A model generated the notes under the pieces. It saw nothing but the letters and a program-made list of their open reading frames with translations, ran no database searches and was not told the DNA's origin. DNA of 64,000 nt from Urinicoccus massiliensis (GTDB lineage Bacteria > Bacillota > Clostridia > Tissierellales > Peptoniphilaceae). A program made the translations under genes and the position numbers. Each line of letters starts with the position of its first letter. Within the stretch, counting starts at the first letter, position 1. Shown here one piece after another: positions 33,698 to 42,990 of the stretch. The DNA lies in assembly GCF_900120405.1 (NCBI RefSeq), contig NZ_LT635493.1:595037-659036 (forward strand), read 5' to 3'.

Positions 33698-34399
33698 TTA
33701 AAAAGTATCTTTTTTCTTGCGGAAGGCAATAAATTCCTCTAAATCCTTGGCCAGGAAGAAGGGGTTGGTCTTTCTCTCTTCCCCAATGCTGGTGGGAAGG
33801 GTCTTTTTCCCCTCTTGTCTTTGGTCCTGGACCTCTTCCAGGGCCTGGTCGATTTCTAAACTCCCGGGAAAGAGGCTCTTGGCAAAGCGTAAATTTTCCA
33901 AGGAATATTCGTGGGCCGGATAGACCAGGGTGTCGTCTGGCAGGTCCTTAAAGACCTCCAGGGTGTCGTATTGGGCCCGGTAGTCTCCGGTAAAGACCCG
34001 GCCACAACCGGCCTTAAAAAGGGCATCTCCTGGAAATAAATTCCCCTGCCAAAGGTAGGATACGCCGGCCTCGGTATGGCCAGGACTGGCCAAGACGGCA
34101 ATCTCTTGGTCAAAAATCCTTACCAGGTCTCCCCCCTTGACGCAGGTGTCATTGAGGTCTCTTGTTTCCCAGGGCCCATAGACCCTAAGACCCGGCAGGG
34201 CTTCTTTTAACCCTTCCAGACCCCCGGTGTGGTCTAGGTGGTGGTGGGTCAAAAGAACCACACTTTCCTTGGCCTCCTGGCCTTTTAAAAAATCCAGCAC
34301 TGGCGAGGCCTGGCCCGGATCGATGAAAATACGGCCCTGGTCCAGGTCAATGGACCAAATATAATTGTCTCCTAGGGCCGGAATGGCATAAATTTCCAT
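33698..34399 (-). CDS. gloB: Hydroxyacylglutathione hydrolase-like metallo-beta-lactamase protein (glyoxalase II type)
   Basis: 233 aa. The metal motif THHHLDHTGG, then SPGHTEAGVSYL and GDALFKAGCGRVF, YPAHEYSLENLRFAK and a C-terminal ERKTNPFF, which is characteristic of glyoxalase II. It hydrolyses S-lactoyl-thiol esters; whether glutathione or another thiol is used here is unknown. Starts at ATG 34399 with AAAGGAGG. Same strand as the EamA transporter upstream, 33 bp away. Confidence 0.88.
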   Translation of the reverse strand: MEIYAIPALGDNYIWSIDLDQGRIFIDPGQASPVLDFLKGQEAKESVVLLTHHHLDHTGGLEGLKEALPGLRVYGPWETRDLNDTCVKGGDLVRIFDQEIAVLASPGHTEAGVSYLWQGNLFPGDALFKAGCGRVFTGDYRAQYDTLEVFKDLPDDTLVYPAHEYSLENLRFAKSLFPGSLEIDQALEEVQDQRQEGKKTLPTSIGEERKTNPFFLAKDLEEFIAFRKKKDTF

Positions 34400-34432
34400 G
34401 GTCTTTCCTCCTTTAATCCCTATATACCCAAT

Positions 34433-35434
34433 TTATCGCTTTTTATGAAGGTGGTCGTGGTAGCCTCCTCCTAAATAATGCTGGTGGCTGTGGCTGTGGA
34501 CCAGGGTTTTTTTGATAATGTGACCATGGCTGTAACTATAGATGACATGGCTGTGGCTGTGGTCGTGGGCCTTTTTCAAGGTATCTGCCACCACCAGGAT
34601 CGAGGCCAGAACCATAATGGACAGGGCCAGCAAAAACTTCCAGCTCAAGCCTTCTTTTAAGAAGACCACAGATAGGAGGACTGCCACAAAGGGGGCCACT
34701 GAATACCAGGCCGAGGTCTTGGCGGCCCCAATGACTTCTTGGGCCCGGATGTAGAAAAAGATACTCAAGCCATAGGCCAAAAAGCCCAGGACCATAATTT
34801 TACACAGGTTACCCAAGTCCGGCAGGGTCTCTCCCGCCACCAGGGCAATGGCAATGGACCCCAGGCCTGAAAAAATTCCCTTGATCATAACAATTTCAAA
34901 AGTATTTTTATGGGCAATTTTCCGGGTGCAGTTGTTTTCAAAACCCCAGGACAGTCCCGCCAAGAGGACCAGGATGGACCCCTTGGAAAATTCCAGGCTC
35001 TGGGCCCCTTCAAAGGACAAGATTCCACTGGCCAGGGTCATGAGAATAATGGCCAGACCCAAAAGGCCGGAAATCTTTTCACCAAAGAGGATCCAAGCAA
35101 TTACGCTAGTGGCTACAATTTCAAAATTATTCAAGAGGGAGGCGTTAGCCGAACTGGTCCAAACCAGGCCCATCATTAAAAAAATAGGCGCTAAAATATC
35201 TAGGACCACCATTCCCAGAGTATAGGGCAGGTCCTCCCGACTGAGCGAGTCCTCCTTGTTTTTGTCGTAGACTAGGTAAAGAAACCCAATTCCAAGGCCG
35301 GCTCCCAGGTATAAAAATCCCGCCATGGTCATGGGGCCTGCGGCCTGTAAAAAAACCTTGGACAGGGGTATATTTAAGGCATAGAGACAGGCCGCTAAAA
35401 GGGCCTGGCCTGTAGCTTTTATCTTTTTATTCAT
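34433..35434 (-). CDS. EamA/DMT-family transporter with a His-rich C-terminal tail
   Basis: 333 aa from ATG 35434 (AAGGAGG six bases upstream). Ten predicted helices in two EamA repeats (ALNIPLSKVFLQAAGPMT...; LVLLAGLSWGFENNCTRKIA...). After the last helix comes a cytosolic tail of about 50 residues full of histidine: KKAHDHSHSHVIYSYSHGH and HSHSHQHYLGGGYHDHLHKK. Such tails bind Zn, Ni or Co in known metal-handling proteins, so metal-linked transport or regulation is inferred. The substrate is unknown. Confidence 0.85.
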   Translation of the reverse strand: MNKKIKATGQALLAACLYALNIPLSKVFLQAAGPMTMAGFLYLGAGLGIGFLYLVYDKNKEDSLSREDLPYTLGMVVLDILAPIFLMMGLVWTSSANASLLNNFEIVATSVIAWILFGEKISGLLGLAIILMTLASGILSFEGAQSLEFSKGSILVLLAGLSWGFENNCTRKIAHKNTFEIVMIKGIFSGLGSIAIALVAGETLPDLGNLCKIMVLGFLAYGLSIFFYIRAQEVIGAAKTSAWYSVAPFVAVLLSVVFLKEGLSWKFLLALSIMVLASILVVADTLKKAHDHSHSHVIYSYSHGHIIKKTLVHSHSHQHYLGGGYHDHLHKKR

Positions 35435-35504
35435 ATCCATCCTCCTTCTTCCTCTCTATATAGTATAATATAAAGTAAAAAAATATTCTAGAAAGGAATT
35501 GACC

Positions 35505-36035
35505 ATGTACCAGTCTATTTACCAATCCCCCCTGGGACCCTTGGCCCTTGTGGACCAGGAAGAGGGCCTCTGTTCGGTCTACTTTTTAGATGGCCAAAAT
35601 CCTCCCGTCTATCCGGAAAAAGAAAGTCCCGCCCTCCAGGCCGGCCGTCTTTGGCTTGAGGCCTACTTTCATGGAGACTCCCCAGCCCTAGACGACCTTC
35701 CCCTGGCTCCCCAAGGGACTCCCTTCCAAAAAGATGTCTGGGACCTTTTAAGGGAGGTCCCCTATGGCCAGGTTACCAGCTACGGCGTCCTGGCCCGGGT
35801 CCTGGCCAAGAAATACGGCCGGGAAAAAATGTCTGCCCGGGCTGTAGGGTCTGCCTTGGCCAAAAACCCCCTGGCTATTATCCTGCCCTGCCACCGGGTC
35901 TTGGATGGGCAAGGCTTCCTTCGGGGCTATGCCTGGGGCCTGGAAAGAAAAAAGACCCTCTTAGAAGGTGAGGGCCTAAAGATTGTCCAAGATCGGGTCA
36001 TCCAAGCCCCTTTGGCCTCTTTTGGAGACCTCTAA
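35505..36035 (+). CDS. ogt: Methylated-DNA-protein-cysteine methyltransferase
   Basis: 176 aa from ATG 35505 (AAAGGAATTGACC upstream). The DNA-binding and active-site region shows GTPFQKDVWDLLREVPYGQV, ARAVGSALAKNPLAI and the nucleophile in LPCHRVLDGQG. The suicide enzyme removes alkyl groups from O6-alkylguanine. The N-terminal domain is short, as in Ogt-type proteins. It ends at a strong terminator hairpin. Confidence 0.93.
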   Translation: MYQSIYQSPLGPLALVDQEEGLCSVYFLDGQNPPVYPEKESPALQAGRLWLEAYFHGDSPALDDLPLAPQGTPFQKDVWDLLREVPYGQVTSYGVLARVLAKKYGREKMSARAVGSALAKNPLAIILPCHRVLDGQGFLRGYAWGLERKKTLLEGEGLKIVQDRVIQAPLASFGDL

Positions 36036-36043
36036 ATTGATCT

Positions 36044-36084
36044 AGAAAAACAGAAAGACCTTGAGGTTTTTCTGTTTTTCTTCT
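36044..36084 (+). terminator. Terminator after ogt
   Basis: GAAAAACAGAAAgACC-TTGA-GGTtTTTCTGTTTTTC, a 16-bp stem with one mismatch, running into TTCTTTT. Confidence 0.8.
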
Positions 36085-36142
36085 TTTATCCAATAAAATC
36101 CTTAAAAATTTAAGGTCAAAGGCATTATTTTCTCTCAAGGTC

Positions 36143-36171
36143 TTGGACAATGGGCCATTATTGTGTAAGAT
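36143..36171 (+). promoter_or_regulatory. Promoter of the basic membrane protein gene
   Basis: TTGGAC (36143-36148), 17 bp, TAAGAT (36166-36171), 30 bp before the start at 36202. Confidence 0.55.
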
Positions 36172-36201
36172 GGTAGTAGAAAAATGAAAGAGGAAAGGGT
36201 T

Positions 36202-36651
36202 ATGGAAAGAAGAAAACGCCGAAAAATAAATAAAAAAAAGAGACAGCAAAAAATCCGAAAAAGGCGGCTCTTGTTTTTGTGTCTTTTTTTCTTTGCCTGT
36301 TATTTAATTCATGGCCTTTGGGTGGCCAAGTACCGCTTGGTTGACCTGCCTGTGGATGACTTGGTAGCGGCAGACCTCTACCTCATGCCGGACCAACAAT
36401 TGGTCCATGTAGACAAGAAAAAGGACCTGGCCTGGATTGGCAAGAAGGTCCGCAGGTTTTCCGGCCATCCAAAAGACCTCCAGGGCCAGGCTGGAGGTCA
36501 GGTTCGTTTTATCCACTTGTATCTAAACCAAAAAGACCCCATTGAGATTTCCCAAACCGGGGACCAAATTGCCGTAAATGGCAAGTGGTACTCTGTCAAG
36601 AAGTTGGATCTTTACCGGATGGACCAGATTTTTTCTGCCTATTTTAAATAG
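36202..36651 (+). CDS. Single-pass membrane protein of unknown function
   Basis: 149 aa from ATG 36202 (GAGGAAAGGGTT upstream), preferred to ATG 36184. A very basic N-terminus (MERRKRRKINKKKRQQKIRK), one membrane segment (LLFLCLFFFACYLIHGLWVA) and an extracellular domain of about 100 residues with no recognised family. Topology follows the positive-inside rule. Its stop directly abuts the stop of the convergent acetyltransferase gene. Confidence 0.7.
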   Translation: MERRKRRKINKKKRQQKIRKRRLLFLCLFFFACYLIHGLWVAKYRLVDLPVDDLVAADLYLMPDQQLVHVDKKKDLAWIGKKVRRFSGHPKDLQGQAGGQVRFIHLYLNQKDPIEISQTGDQIAVNGKWYSVKKLDLYRMDQIFSAYFK

Positions 36652-37158
36652 TTAAAGGTCCGGTGTTCCCATGGCCTTAAGGCCTTGTCCCTCCAGGCGG
36701 AAGATGACCCATTCTGTATGGTCATCAGCTCCCAGGCTCTTGTAGAGTTCATAAGAGGGGGTGTTGGTCTTGAGGCAGGTCCACTCAAAGCGGCGGCAGT
36801 CTTTTTCCAGGGCATGCTTGGCCATAAAGGACAGGCACTTTCTTCCATAGCCCCGACCCCGGTATTGGGGGTCAATGTAGAGGTCTTCTAGGTAGAGGCC
36901 CGGTCGACCTTCAAAGGTAGAAAAGTTGTAGAAAAAGATAAAGTAGCCAATGGCCTTGCCCTTGTAAAGGGGTAGGTACATGTGGGCCGTTTTTTCCTCA
37001 AAGAGGGATTTTTCCAAAATTTCCTCTGTGGCCTTGACGTCCTTTAAGAGGTCCTCGTATTGGGCCAGGTCCTTGATGAGGGAGAGGATGGTAGGAATGT
37101 CCCCTCTTTCTGCCTTGCGAATGCTAAAGTCTTCTAACGATGTTTGTATGATATCCAT
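36652..37158 (-). CDS. GNAT family N-acetyltransferase
   Basis: 168 aa from ATG 37158 (GGAGGTAGCT upstream); the 40 upstream codons lack a site. GNAT motif A is LYLEDLYIDPQYRGRGYGRK, with RFEWTCLKTNTPSYELYKSLGA following. It resembles the spermidine/diamine acetyltransferase-like group in Firmicutes. Substrate not known. Confidence 0.85.
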   Translation of the reverse strand: MDIIQTSLEDFSIRKAERGDIPTILSLIKDLAQYEDLLKDVKATEEILEKSLFEEKTAHMYLPLYKGKAIGYFIFFYNFSTFEGRPGLYLEDLYIDPQYRGRGYGRKCLSFMAKHALEKDCRRFEWTCLKTNTPSYELYKSLGADDHTEWVIFRLEGQGLKAMGTPDL

Positions 37159-37206
37159 AGCTACCTCCTGATTTTGATGAATCATCTTGTTTGGTCTATA
37201 TACCCT

Positions 37207-37239
37207 AAAAAGAAGTCCCCTAACAGGACTTCTCTTTTT
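37207..37239 (-). terminator. Terminator of the MATE gene
   Basis: GAGAAGTCC-loop-GGACTTCTTTTTA on the - strand, right after the stop at 37238. Confidence 0.75.
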
Positions 37240-38584
37240 AAACTCTTTTCTTGGTCCAGGATCCTTTTTTATAGGCAAAGAAAAGGATCAGGAAGATGGT
37301 CAGGTCTGCCGGCATGTAGGAGGCAAAAAGATAAGAGATGGGTAGGTGGAAAATCCGAACAATCCCATAGAGGAGGGGAAGCTGGATGCACCAGTCAGCC
37401 AAAAGTCCCGAATAGAGCAAGGGTCTGTTGTAGCCACTTCCCATAAAGGCCACCCCACAGCCAAAACCATAGCCCAAAAAGGGCAAGCAGAAGGAAGAAA
37501 AAATCAACATCTGGGACCCGATGGCCTTGACATTGGCATCCTGGATAAAGAGGCCCATAATTCCTTGGTGGAAGACCAGGACAGTCACAAGTAAACCCCC
37601 CATAATTCCTGCATTCATCCTAGAAGCTATCTTAGAGACCCTTTGGGCTGTGGGGACGTCCTCTTGGCCCAAATAGTGGCCCACCAGGGTGGACCCACCC
37701 ATCATCAGGCCATTTAGGGGCAAAAAGGCCGTGCTATAGATTTTCCCGGCAATACCAAAAGCTGAAATGGCATCTACCCCATAGTCAGCCACAAAATGCA
37801 CTGCCAGGGCATTAAAAATAAAGCGGAGCATCTGCTGAAGTCCATTGGGAACCCCAATTTTCAAGAGCTTTTTGTCAATAGAGGGAATCAATCGAAAGAG
37901 TCCCTTCCAGCGAATATAGATTCCATTGTGGCCCTTCAACAAGAGGAAAAATCCCACTAAAAAGCTCAGGCAAATGGAAATTACCGTGGCCAGGGCCGCC
38001 CCATAAACCCCTAAACCAAAGCCCTTGAAGCCCAAGAAGGGTATGGTTTCAAACATCAAAATCGGGTCCAAGATAAGGTTAACCAGAGTGGACAGTCCCA
38101 TGATATACATGGGGGTCTTGGCATCTCCTTGGCAACGAAAAATGGTATTGACTGAAAAAGAAGCAAAAAAGACCGGCAAAAAATAAATCCGTAAATAGCC
38201 ATAGTCCTTTGCAGCCTGGATTACCTCGGGATCTTTTGTATAAAGGGATAAAAGAGGTTGAAGGAATACCAGCAAGAGGACCATAGTCAGCAAGGACATA
38301 AGTATTTTAAAACTAATGGTTTGCTCTGCTATTTCCAAAGTTCTTTTCCGGTCTCCACGGCCATAACTTTGGCTAATCATAGACACAGAACTGGACCCGA
38401 TGATTTCATTTAAAACGTCAAAAATCCAAAAAATTGTCGTGAATATGGTCACTCCAGCCACAGCCTTGCTGGAAATCTTCCCCACCCAAACCATGTCTAC
38501 CATGTCGTAGATAGCCTGGAGGGCAAAAGACAGCATGGTTGGATAGGAAAGAGACCATAGTTTTTTTCCCAAGGATTGCTCCAT
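37238..38584 (-). CDS. MATE family efflux transporter
   Basis: 448 aa with AAGGAGG before ATG 38584. Twelve hydrophobic segments and typical MATE patterns: YPTMLSFALQAIYDMVDMVWVG near the start (shown in the sequence as LSYPTMLSFALQ and YDMVDMVWVG), GASSS-like IIGSSSVSMISQ, and GVPNGLQQMLRF after the central loop. It exports cationic compounds or toxins in exchange for Na+ or H+; the substrate is unknown. A perfect hairpin lies in its leader (38599-38630). Confidence 0.9.
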   Translation of the reverse strand: MEQSLGKKLWSLSYPTMLSFALQAIYDMVDMVWVGKISSKAVAGVTIFTTIFWIFDVLNEIIGSSSVSMISQSYGRGDRKRTLEIAEQTISFKILMSLLTMVLLLVFLQPLLSLYTKDPEVIQAAKDYGYLRIYFLPVFFASFSVNTIFRCQGDAKTPMYIMGLSTLVNLILDPILMFETIPFLGFKGFGLGVYGAALATVISICLSFLVGFFLLLKGHNGIYIRWKGLFRLIPSIDKKLLKIGVPNGLQQMLRFIFNALAVHFVADYGVDAISAFGIAGKIYSTAFLPLNGLMMGGSTLVGHYLGQEDVPTAQRVSKIASRMNAGIMGGLLVTVLVFHQGIMGLFIQDANVKAIGSQMLIFSSFCLPFLGYGFGCGVAFMGSGYNRPLLYSGLLADWCIQLPLLYGIVRIFHLPISYLFASYMPADLTIFLILFFAYKKGSWTKKRV

Positions 38585-38598
38585 TTAAACCTCCTTCA

Positions 38599-38630
38599 AA
38601 GAAGGGTCCCTACTACTTAGGACCCTTCTT
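38599..38630. terminator. Hairpin between iadA and the MATE gene (terminator or attenuator)
   Basis: Perfect 11-bp arms AAGAAGGGTCC / GGACCCTTCTT, 15 bases before the MATE start on the - strand, immediately followed by its ribosome-binding site. The U-tract on the - strand is short, while the + strand has GCCTTTTT. Confidence 0.55.
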
Positions 38631-38695
38631 GCCTTTTTATAACTTTTCTAAAAATACTTCATGGCCTGCTGACAGGCCCTCTATCTCTCCAAAGG

Positions 38696-39904
38696 CTAGG
38701 CCTTGGGAAAGCCTTCTTGTCCCGGGTCAAAGGTCCCCAGGACCCTTAATTTCCGATCTTGGACCATGGTTTTTCCCTTGGCAAAGACACTGTGGATTTC
38801 AAGAGTCTTTTCGTCCAAGAGGTTGAGGTCTGCATCATAGCCTGGAAGGATTTGTCCCTTGCCCTTGAGTTTTAAAATCTTGGCCGGGTTGATTGTCAGA
38901 CCCCTTAAGGCAATTTCCAAGGGAATGTCCTCTTTAAAGACACATTCTTGGATGGCTTCTAGGAGGCAGGATGATTTTCCCATACCCAGGCCAATATAGT
39001 TGTTGTTTTCGTCAAACATGGGGAAGGACCCTTGGCCATCTGAGGTAAAGGTAAAGAGGTCATAGGAAATTTTTTCGTCTATAATCCTCTTTAAGGCCTT
39101 GGAAATCCGTACTTCTCCATATTCTCTTTCCCAAAGGTCGGGGTCGTCGGCTCCGGTAAAGTCGCAGTAGCCGCCCTTTTTCATATACTTGATCCCCTCT
39201 TCAAAAAGTTCGGGATTGCGGCCCATGTGGGTGGGCAAGAATTGGTAGATGGGGAGTTCGGTTTCCTCTACAGCCCGGTTGAGATAGTCCAGGTTGGTCT
39301 TGCCGTCTCCCATGTGGATGTTTAAAATCCCAGCCTTTCCGGCCAACATACCGGCCACCCGGACATTGGCTGCCAGGCGGATAAATTCTTCAAAGGTGGG
39401 TTGGCTGGACCGATGGTCAGACAGGGCAATTTCCCCTACTCCAATGACCTTGTCAATGGCCATGATGTCCTTCATGACATCCCCCGTTAGGCTGGGGGTG
39501 GGAATTTGATAGGCCCCAGTATAGATATAGGAAGAAACTCCTTCTTCCTCCAGGCCCCTGGCCTTGGCCAAAAGGGCATTGATGTCCCGGCAGATGCCAT
39601 CGGTTCCCAGGGTCCCTACAACACTGGTGACCCCGGCGGAAGTCAGGGTAGACAGGGTAATTTCCGGAGTCCGAGTGGAGAAGCCTCCCTCTCCGCCCCC
39701 TCCCAGGATGTGGACATGGCAGTCAATAAAGCCCGGTGTTAAAATTTTCCCGCTCCCATCGATTTCTTCTAAATCCACCAGACCTCCCAGGTCAATCTTA
39801 ATTTCATCCTCAATGGCTGCAATTTTATCTCCCAAGACCAAGACATCCTTGATCCCCAGGTCTTGAGGACTGTAAACATGGACATTGCGAATAATTTTAA
39901 CCAT
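38696..39904 (-). CDS. iadA: Isoaspartyl dipeptidase (beta-aspartyl-peptidase)
   Basis: 402 aa. Amidohydrolase-superfamily protein with GFIDCHVHILGGGGEGG, GVTSVVGTLGTDGI, VGEIALSDHRSSQPT (the carboxylated-lysine/Glu region of IadA), HMGDGKTNLDYL, THMGRNPELFEEG and FTSDGQGSFP. It hydrolyses beta-aspartyl dipeptides from damaged proteins. The second of two adjacent ATGs (39904) has better spacing from AGGAGG. The transporter gene 9 bp upstream probably supplies its peptide substrate or exports products. Confidence 0.93.
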   Translation of the reverse strand: MVKIIRNVHVYSPQDLGIKDVLVLGDKIAAIEDEIKIDLGGLVDLEEIDGSGKILTPGFIDCHVHILGGGGEGGFSTRTPEITLSTLTSAGVTSVVGTLGTDGICRDINALLAKARGLEEEGVSSYIYTGAYQIPTPSLTGDVMKDIMAIDKVIGVGEIALSDHRSSQPTFEEFIRLAANVRVAGMLAGKAGILNIHMGDGKTNLDYLNRAVEETELPIYQFLPTHMGRNPELFEEGIKYMKKGGYCDFTGADDPDLWEREYGEVRISKALKRIIDEKISYDLFTFTSDGQGSFPMFDENNNYIGLGMGKSSCLLEAIQECVFKEDIPLEIALRGLTINPAKILKLKGKGQILPGYDADLNLLDEKTLEIHSVFAKGKTMVQDRKLRVLGTFDPGQEGFPKA

Positions 39905-39913
39905 CATAGCCTC

Positions 39914-41626
39914 CTATTGGAAATTCATAGCAACGGCAAGAATCAAGATAATACACCCAATGAGGAAGAAAAATCCTTGCATCTTGATTTGGAACTTGGC
40001 CCATTTGGACCAGTCAATACCAGCAACACCTAAAACTCCAATTAAGCTGGCAGAAACCGGTGTAAAGGCATCCATAAATCCAGCTCCCATTTGGTAGGCC
40101 AAAACAGCGATTTGTCGAGACACGCCTACCAGGTCAGCCAAGGGTGCCATAATGGGCATGGTCAAGGCAGCTTGGCCCGAGTTGGATGTTACCACCAGGT
40201 TGAAGCAGGATTGGAAGGCATACATGCCAATGGCAGCTACTGTTCTGGGAACCCCTTGCAGGGCGTTTCCAATGGAATAGAGGATGGTATTTAAGGCTGA
40301 GAAACTGTTGGCGTCGCTACCTCCTAATACAATCAAAATCCCCTTGGCCATCCCTACAACCACAGCCGTTCCGGCCAGGTCGGCAGCTCCAGATTGGAAC
40401 TTGGATGCAATGTCGTTGATGCCCAGGTTGTTGAGCTTAAAGACCACAGCTGTCAAACCGGCTGCAAGACCCATTACAAAGAATTGGGAAGCAATTTCCG
40501 GAATATAGTAGCCCTTTTTCATAACCCCCCAAACAATCCAAATCAGGACCAGGAGCATTTCCAGTAGGATAATCTTGTGGCCCAATTGGAAGTCTCGGGC
40601 TGCATCGTCTTCTTGTAGTTGGGTTCTAAACTTGTTGTCTGAGCTATACATGACAGATTTTTCCGGGTTTTTCCGGATTCTTTCAGCATAGACCATGGTG
40701 TAGGCTGCACCGAGACCCGTTACCACAACCCAGCAAACCAGACGGAAGCCAGCTCCGGATAAGACAGGAATTCCCGCAATCCCTTGGGCAATGGCCACAC
40801 TAAAGGGGCTCATCCAGGAAACGGCGTTCCCCAATTGAGAGGCCACGAAGGTAACGGTTACGGCCACAATGGAGTCATAGCCCAGGGCAATTACAAAGGG
40901 CACCATAACCATGGAGAAGGGAATGACCTCTTCCGACATACCAAAGGTGGCTCCTCCCAGGGAGAATAGGTAGAATAAAATAGGCAGGGCAAAGCGTTCC
41001 AGACCCTTGGTCTTGTCAATAACGGCATAAATTCCGGCGTCAATGGCTCCAGTGGACATGATAATCCCAAAGGCTCCACCTACCACCAACAAGAGGGCTA
41101 CAATCCCTACGGCAGACCCGTACTTGTCCCCGGATACCAGGCCTTCAAAGAGGTAGTTTAGGAAACCAAAACCATTAAAGTCCTCTGTCCCCCATACCCG
41201 GGCCGTCTTGTTTAACTTCACTGATTGGTCGTAAATCTTGTCGCCATAGAGTCCATAGAGGACATCGTCTGTCAGGCCGGCCTTGTCCAGGCTTTCTTGA
41301 TTCCAGTCCTTGGCATCAGTCTTTAGAAGTTCTCCCAGGGCCTCTTGGTCCAGGGCAAGTTCTTGGACCTTGGCTTGATCTTGGGCCAGGGCCGGCAGTT
41401 GGCTGGCCAAAAAGTCGGTTTTTAAGGGGTGCATGTAGCGGAAGGTGTCTGCTTGGAGTACCGTCCGGCTAGCTGTTTCCCCGTTGGCATCGGTATATTC
41501 CACTTCATGGGTTGAAAACTTCCCGGCAGGAATTAAAAAGGTCAGTCCCCAGCAAAGCAATACCACTACAAAGATAATGGCATAGGTGTGGGGAGTCTTA
41601 AATTTAGTCAAGTCTTTCTTGGTCAT
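39914..41626 (-). CDS. YfcC family transporter
   Basis: 570 aa from ATG 41626 (AAGGAGG upstream; the TTG six codons earlier lies on that site). About 12 membrane segments with YfcC/ArsB-like patterns: TPHTYAIIFVVVLLCWGLTF, GGAFGIIMSTGAIDAGIY, GMSEEVIPFSMVMVPFV, SNSGQAALTMPIMAPLADL. An extra soluble insert of about 100 residues (60-160) follows TM1. Members are suggested to move basic amino acids or peptides. Pairing with iadA hints at acidic or beta-aspartyl dipeptides; this is inference. Confidence 0.85.
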   Translation of the reverse strand: MTKKDLTKFKTPHTYAIIFVVVLLCWGLTFLIPAGKFSTHEVEYTDANGETASRTVLQADTFRYMHPLKTDFLASQLPALAQDQAKVQELALDQEALGELLKTDAKDWNQESLDKAGLTDDVLYGLYGDKIYDQSVKLNKTARVWGTEDFNGFGFLNYLFEGLVSGDKYGSAVGIVALLLVVGGAFGIIMSTGAIDAGIYAVIDKTKGLERFALPILFYLFSLGGATFGMSEEVIPFSMVMVPFVIALGYDSIVAVTVTFVASQLGNAVSWMSPFSVAIAQGIAGIPVLSGAGFRLVCWVVVTGLGAAYTMVYAERIRKNPEKSVMYSSDNKFRTQLQEDDAARDFQLGHKIILLEMLLVLIWIVWGVMKKGYYIPEIASQFFVMGLAAGLTAVVFKLNNLGINDIASKFQSGAADLAGTAVVVGMAKGILIVLGGSDANSFSALNTILYSIGNALQGVPRTVAAIGMYAFQSCFNLVVTSNSGQAALTMPIMAPLADLVGVSRQIAVLAYQMGAGFMDAFTPVSASLIGVLGVAGIDWSKWAKFQIKMQGFFFLIGCIILILAVAMNFQ

Positions 41627-41676
41627 TTTTTCCTCCTTCGTCAATGACGTCTTTATTCTATCTATGTCAACCCCTG

Positions 41677-42990
41677 TTAAGATAGGGAGTTCCTAGGTTT
41701 TTCTTCCTGTTTTTTGAAATCTTGGTAGAGGTCTTGTATTTTTTCCCGGTCCCTCTTACTGGTCAAGGAATCATAAAAGACCTGGTAGCAATCATGGTAG
41801 TAGCTGGCGATGCTGGTCTTGACTTCACCATCTGCCTGGATGTACATATGGAGGATCCCCTCCAAAATAGTCTTGGCAATGGAGGGGTCCTCCTTGCCAT
41901 AGTGGATTAACTGGTAAAAGGTCAGGTAGAGTTCTTCCTCTACGGAATAGGCTACATAGACCACATTGGCATCATCCTGGCTCTTTAAGAGGATGAAGTT
42001 GTTTTTGGTGGAAAAGAGCTGGCCCAGGAGGTTGCAAATCTTCCCGATACAGTTAATGGCCGTGTTGGGGTCGTTGATCCCGGGGCTAATGGCTCTCAGG
42101 GCAATTTCCACCAGGTTGGTTATTTCGTGGTGGTAGTCGGCCTGGTCATTTTTAGCCGGGTTCAGCAAAAAGGTCTTGGCTATGGCATCCAGCCAGTCCT
42201 TTCGGTCCTGGCCCTGGGGAAGGTTTTTCCCTTTTTTGCTGTGAATTTCGGCGATTTCCATATCTTTTAAGACGTATTCCCCAATCTTGACCTTGGTTAC
42301 CAGTTCACAAGGATACTTGGTCAAGATCTTCAGGAGGTCATCTTCATTTAAATCATAAAAATAGCCAGTTTCCAGGGAGTAAATAGGAAAACCTGATTGG
42401 ATTTCCTTTTCCAGGTAGCGGGTGGATTCCTTCCGCAGGTCAGATTCCTCCTGGATCAGCTTTTCCGCTTCCTCATAGACATCCTGGATGACGTTGACTC
42501 CCTTGATGGAATAAAGGACCTTGTGGACAAACTTCATAAAGTAGACCATGCTTAAGATGGCATAGATAATGCCCAGGGTCCCAGCCAGGAGCTTTTGGTC
42601 TTCTGCCACGTCTTGGATAATCAAAAGGGATAGGACTGTGTAAAAAAAGCCTCCAACAAAGACCCCAATCAAGCTCAAAACATGGGGTTTGTCGATAAAT
42701 TTTTGTACAACCCGAGGGGTAAAGTTAGATGCATAGGTGGTTAAAACCGTTAAAATTGTCGTTAGGGTAAAGGTGGTAACGGTTAAAAAGACCCCGGACA
42801 GGTTGGATAAAAAGCTCTTGGACACATCCTTGGTTAGGAGAAAAAATTCCGGGATGGACTTGTTTAGGTCCGGATAGCGGATGTCCACAAGCCAGACAAT
42901 GACCAATAGGACAAAGGATAAAAAGGTAAATTTACTTGTGTTGATTCCATTTCTGTGGTTGTTGTACCAAAGGGTTATTTTTGCCTTCAT
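41677..42990 (-). CDS. DUF2254 membrane protein
   Basis: 437 aa. Four hydrophobic segments in the first 165 residues, with the family-typical SGVFLTVTTFTLTTILTVLT and YASNFTPRVVQKFIDKPHVL, then a long soluble domain including LVEIALRAISPGINDPNTAI. Function unknown. It starts immediately after the stop of the YjbQ-like gene (TAAATG), so the two are coupled. Confidence 0.85.
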   Translation of the reverse strand: MKAKITLWYNNHRNGINTSKFTFLSFVLLVIVWLVDIRYPDLNKSIPEFFLLTKDVSKSFLSNLSGVFLTVTTFTLTTILTVLTTYASNFTPRVVQKFIDKPHVLSLIGVFVGGFFYTVLSLLIIQDVAEDQKLLAGTLGIIYAILSMVYFMKFVHKVLYSIKGVNVIQDVYEEAEKLIQEESDLRKESTRYLEKEIQSGFPIYSLETGYFYDLNEDDLLKILTKYPCELVTKVKIGEYVLKDMEIAEIHSKKGKNLPQGQDRKDWLDAIAKTFLLNPAKNDQADYHHEITNLVEIALRAISPGINDPNTAINCIGKICNLLGQLFSTKNNFILLKSQDDANVVYVAYSVEEELYLTFYQLIHYGKEDPSIAKTILEGILHMYIQADGEVKTSIASYYHDCYQVFYDSLTSKRDREKIQDLYQDFKKQEEKPRNSLS

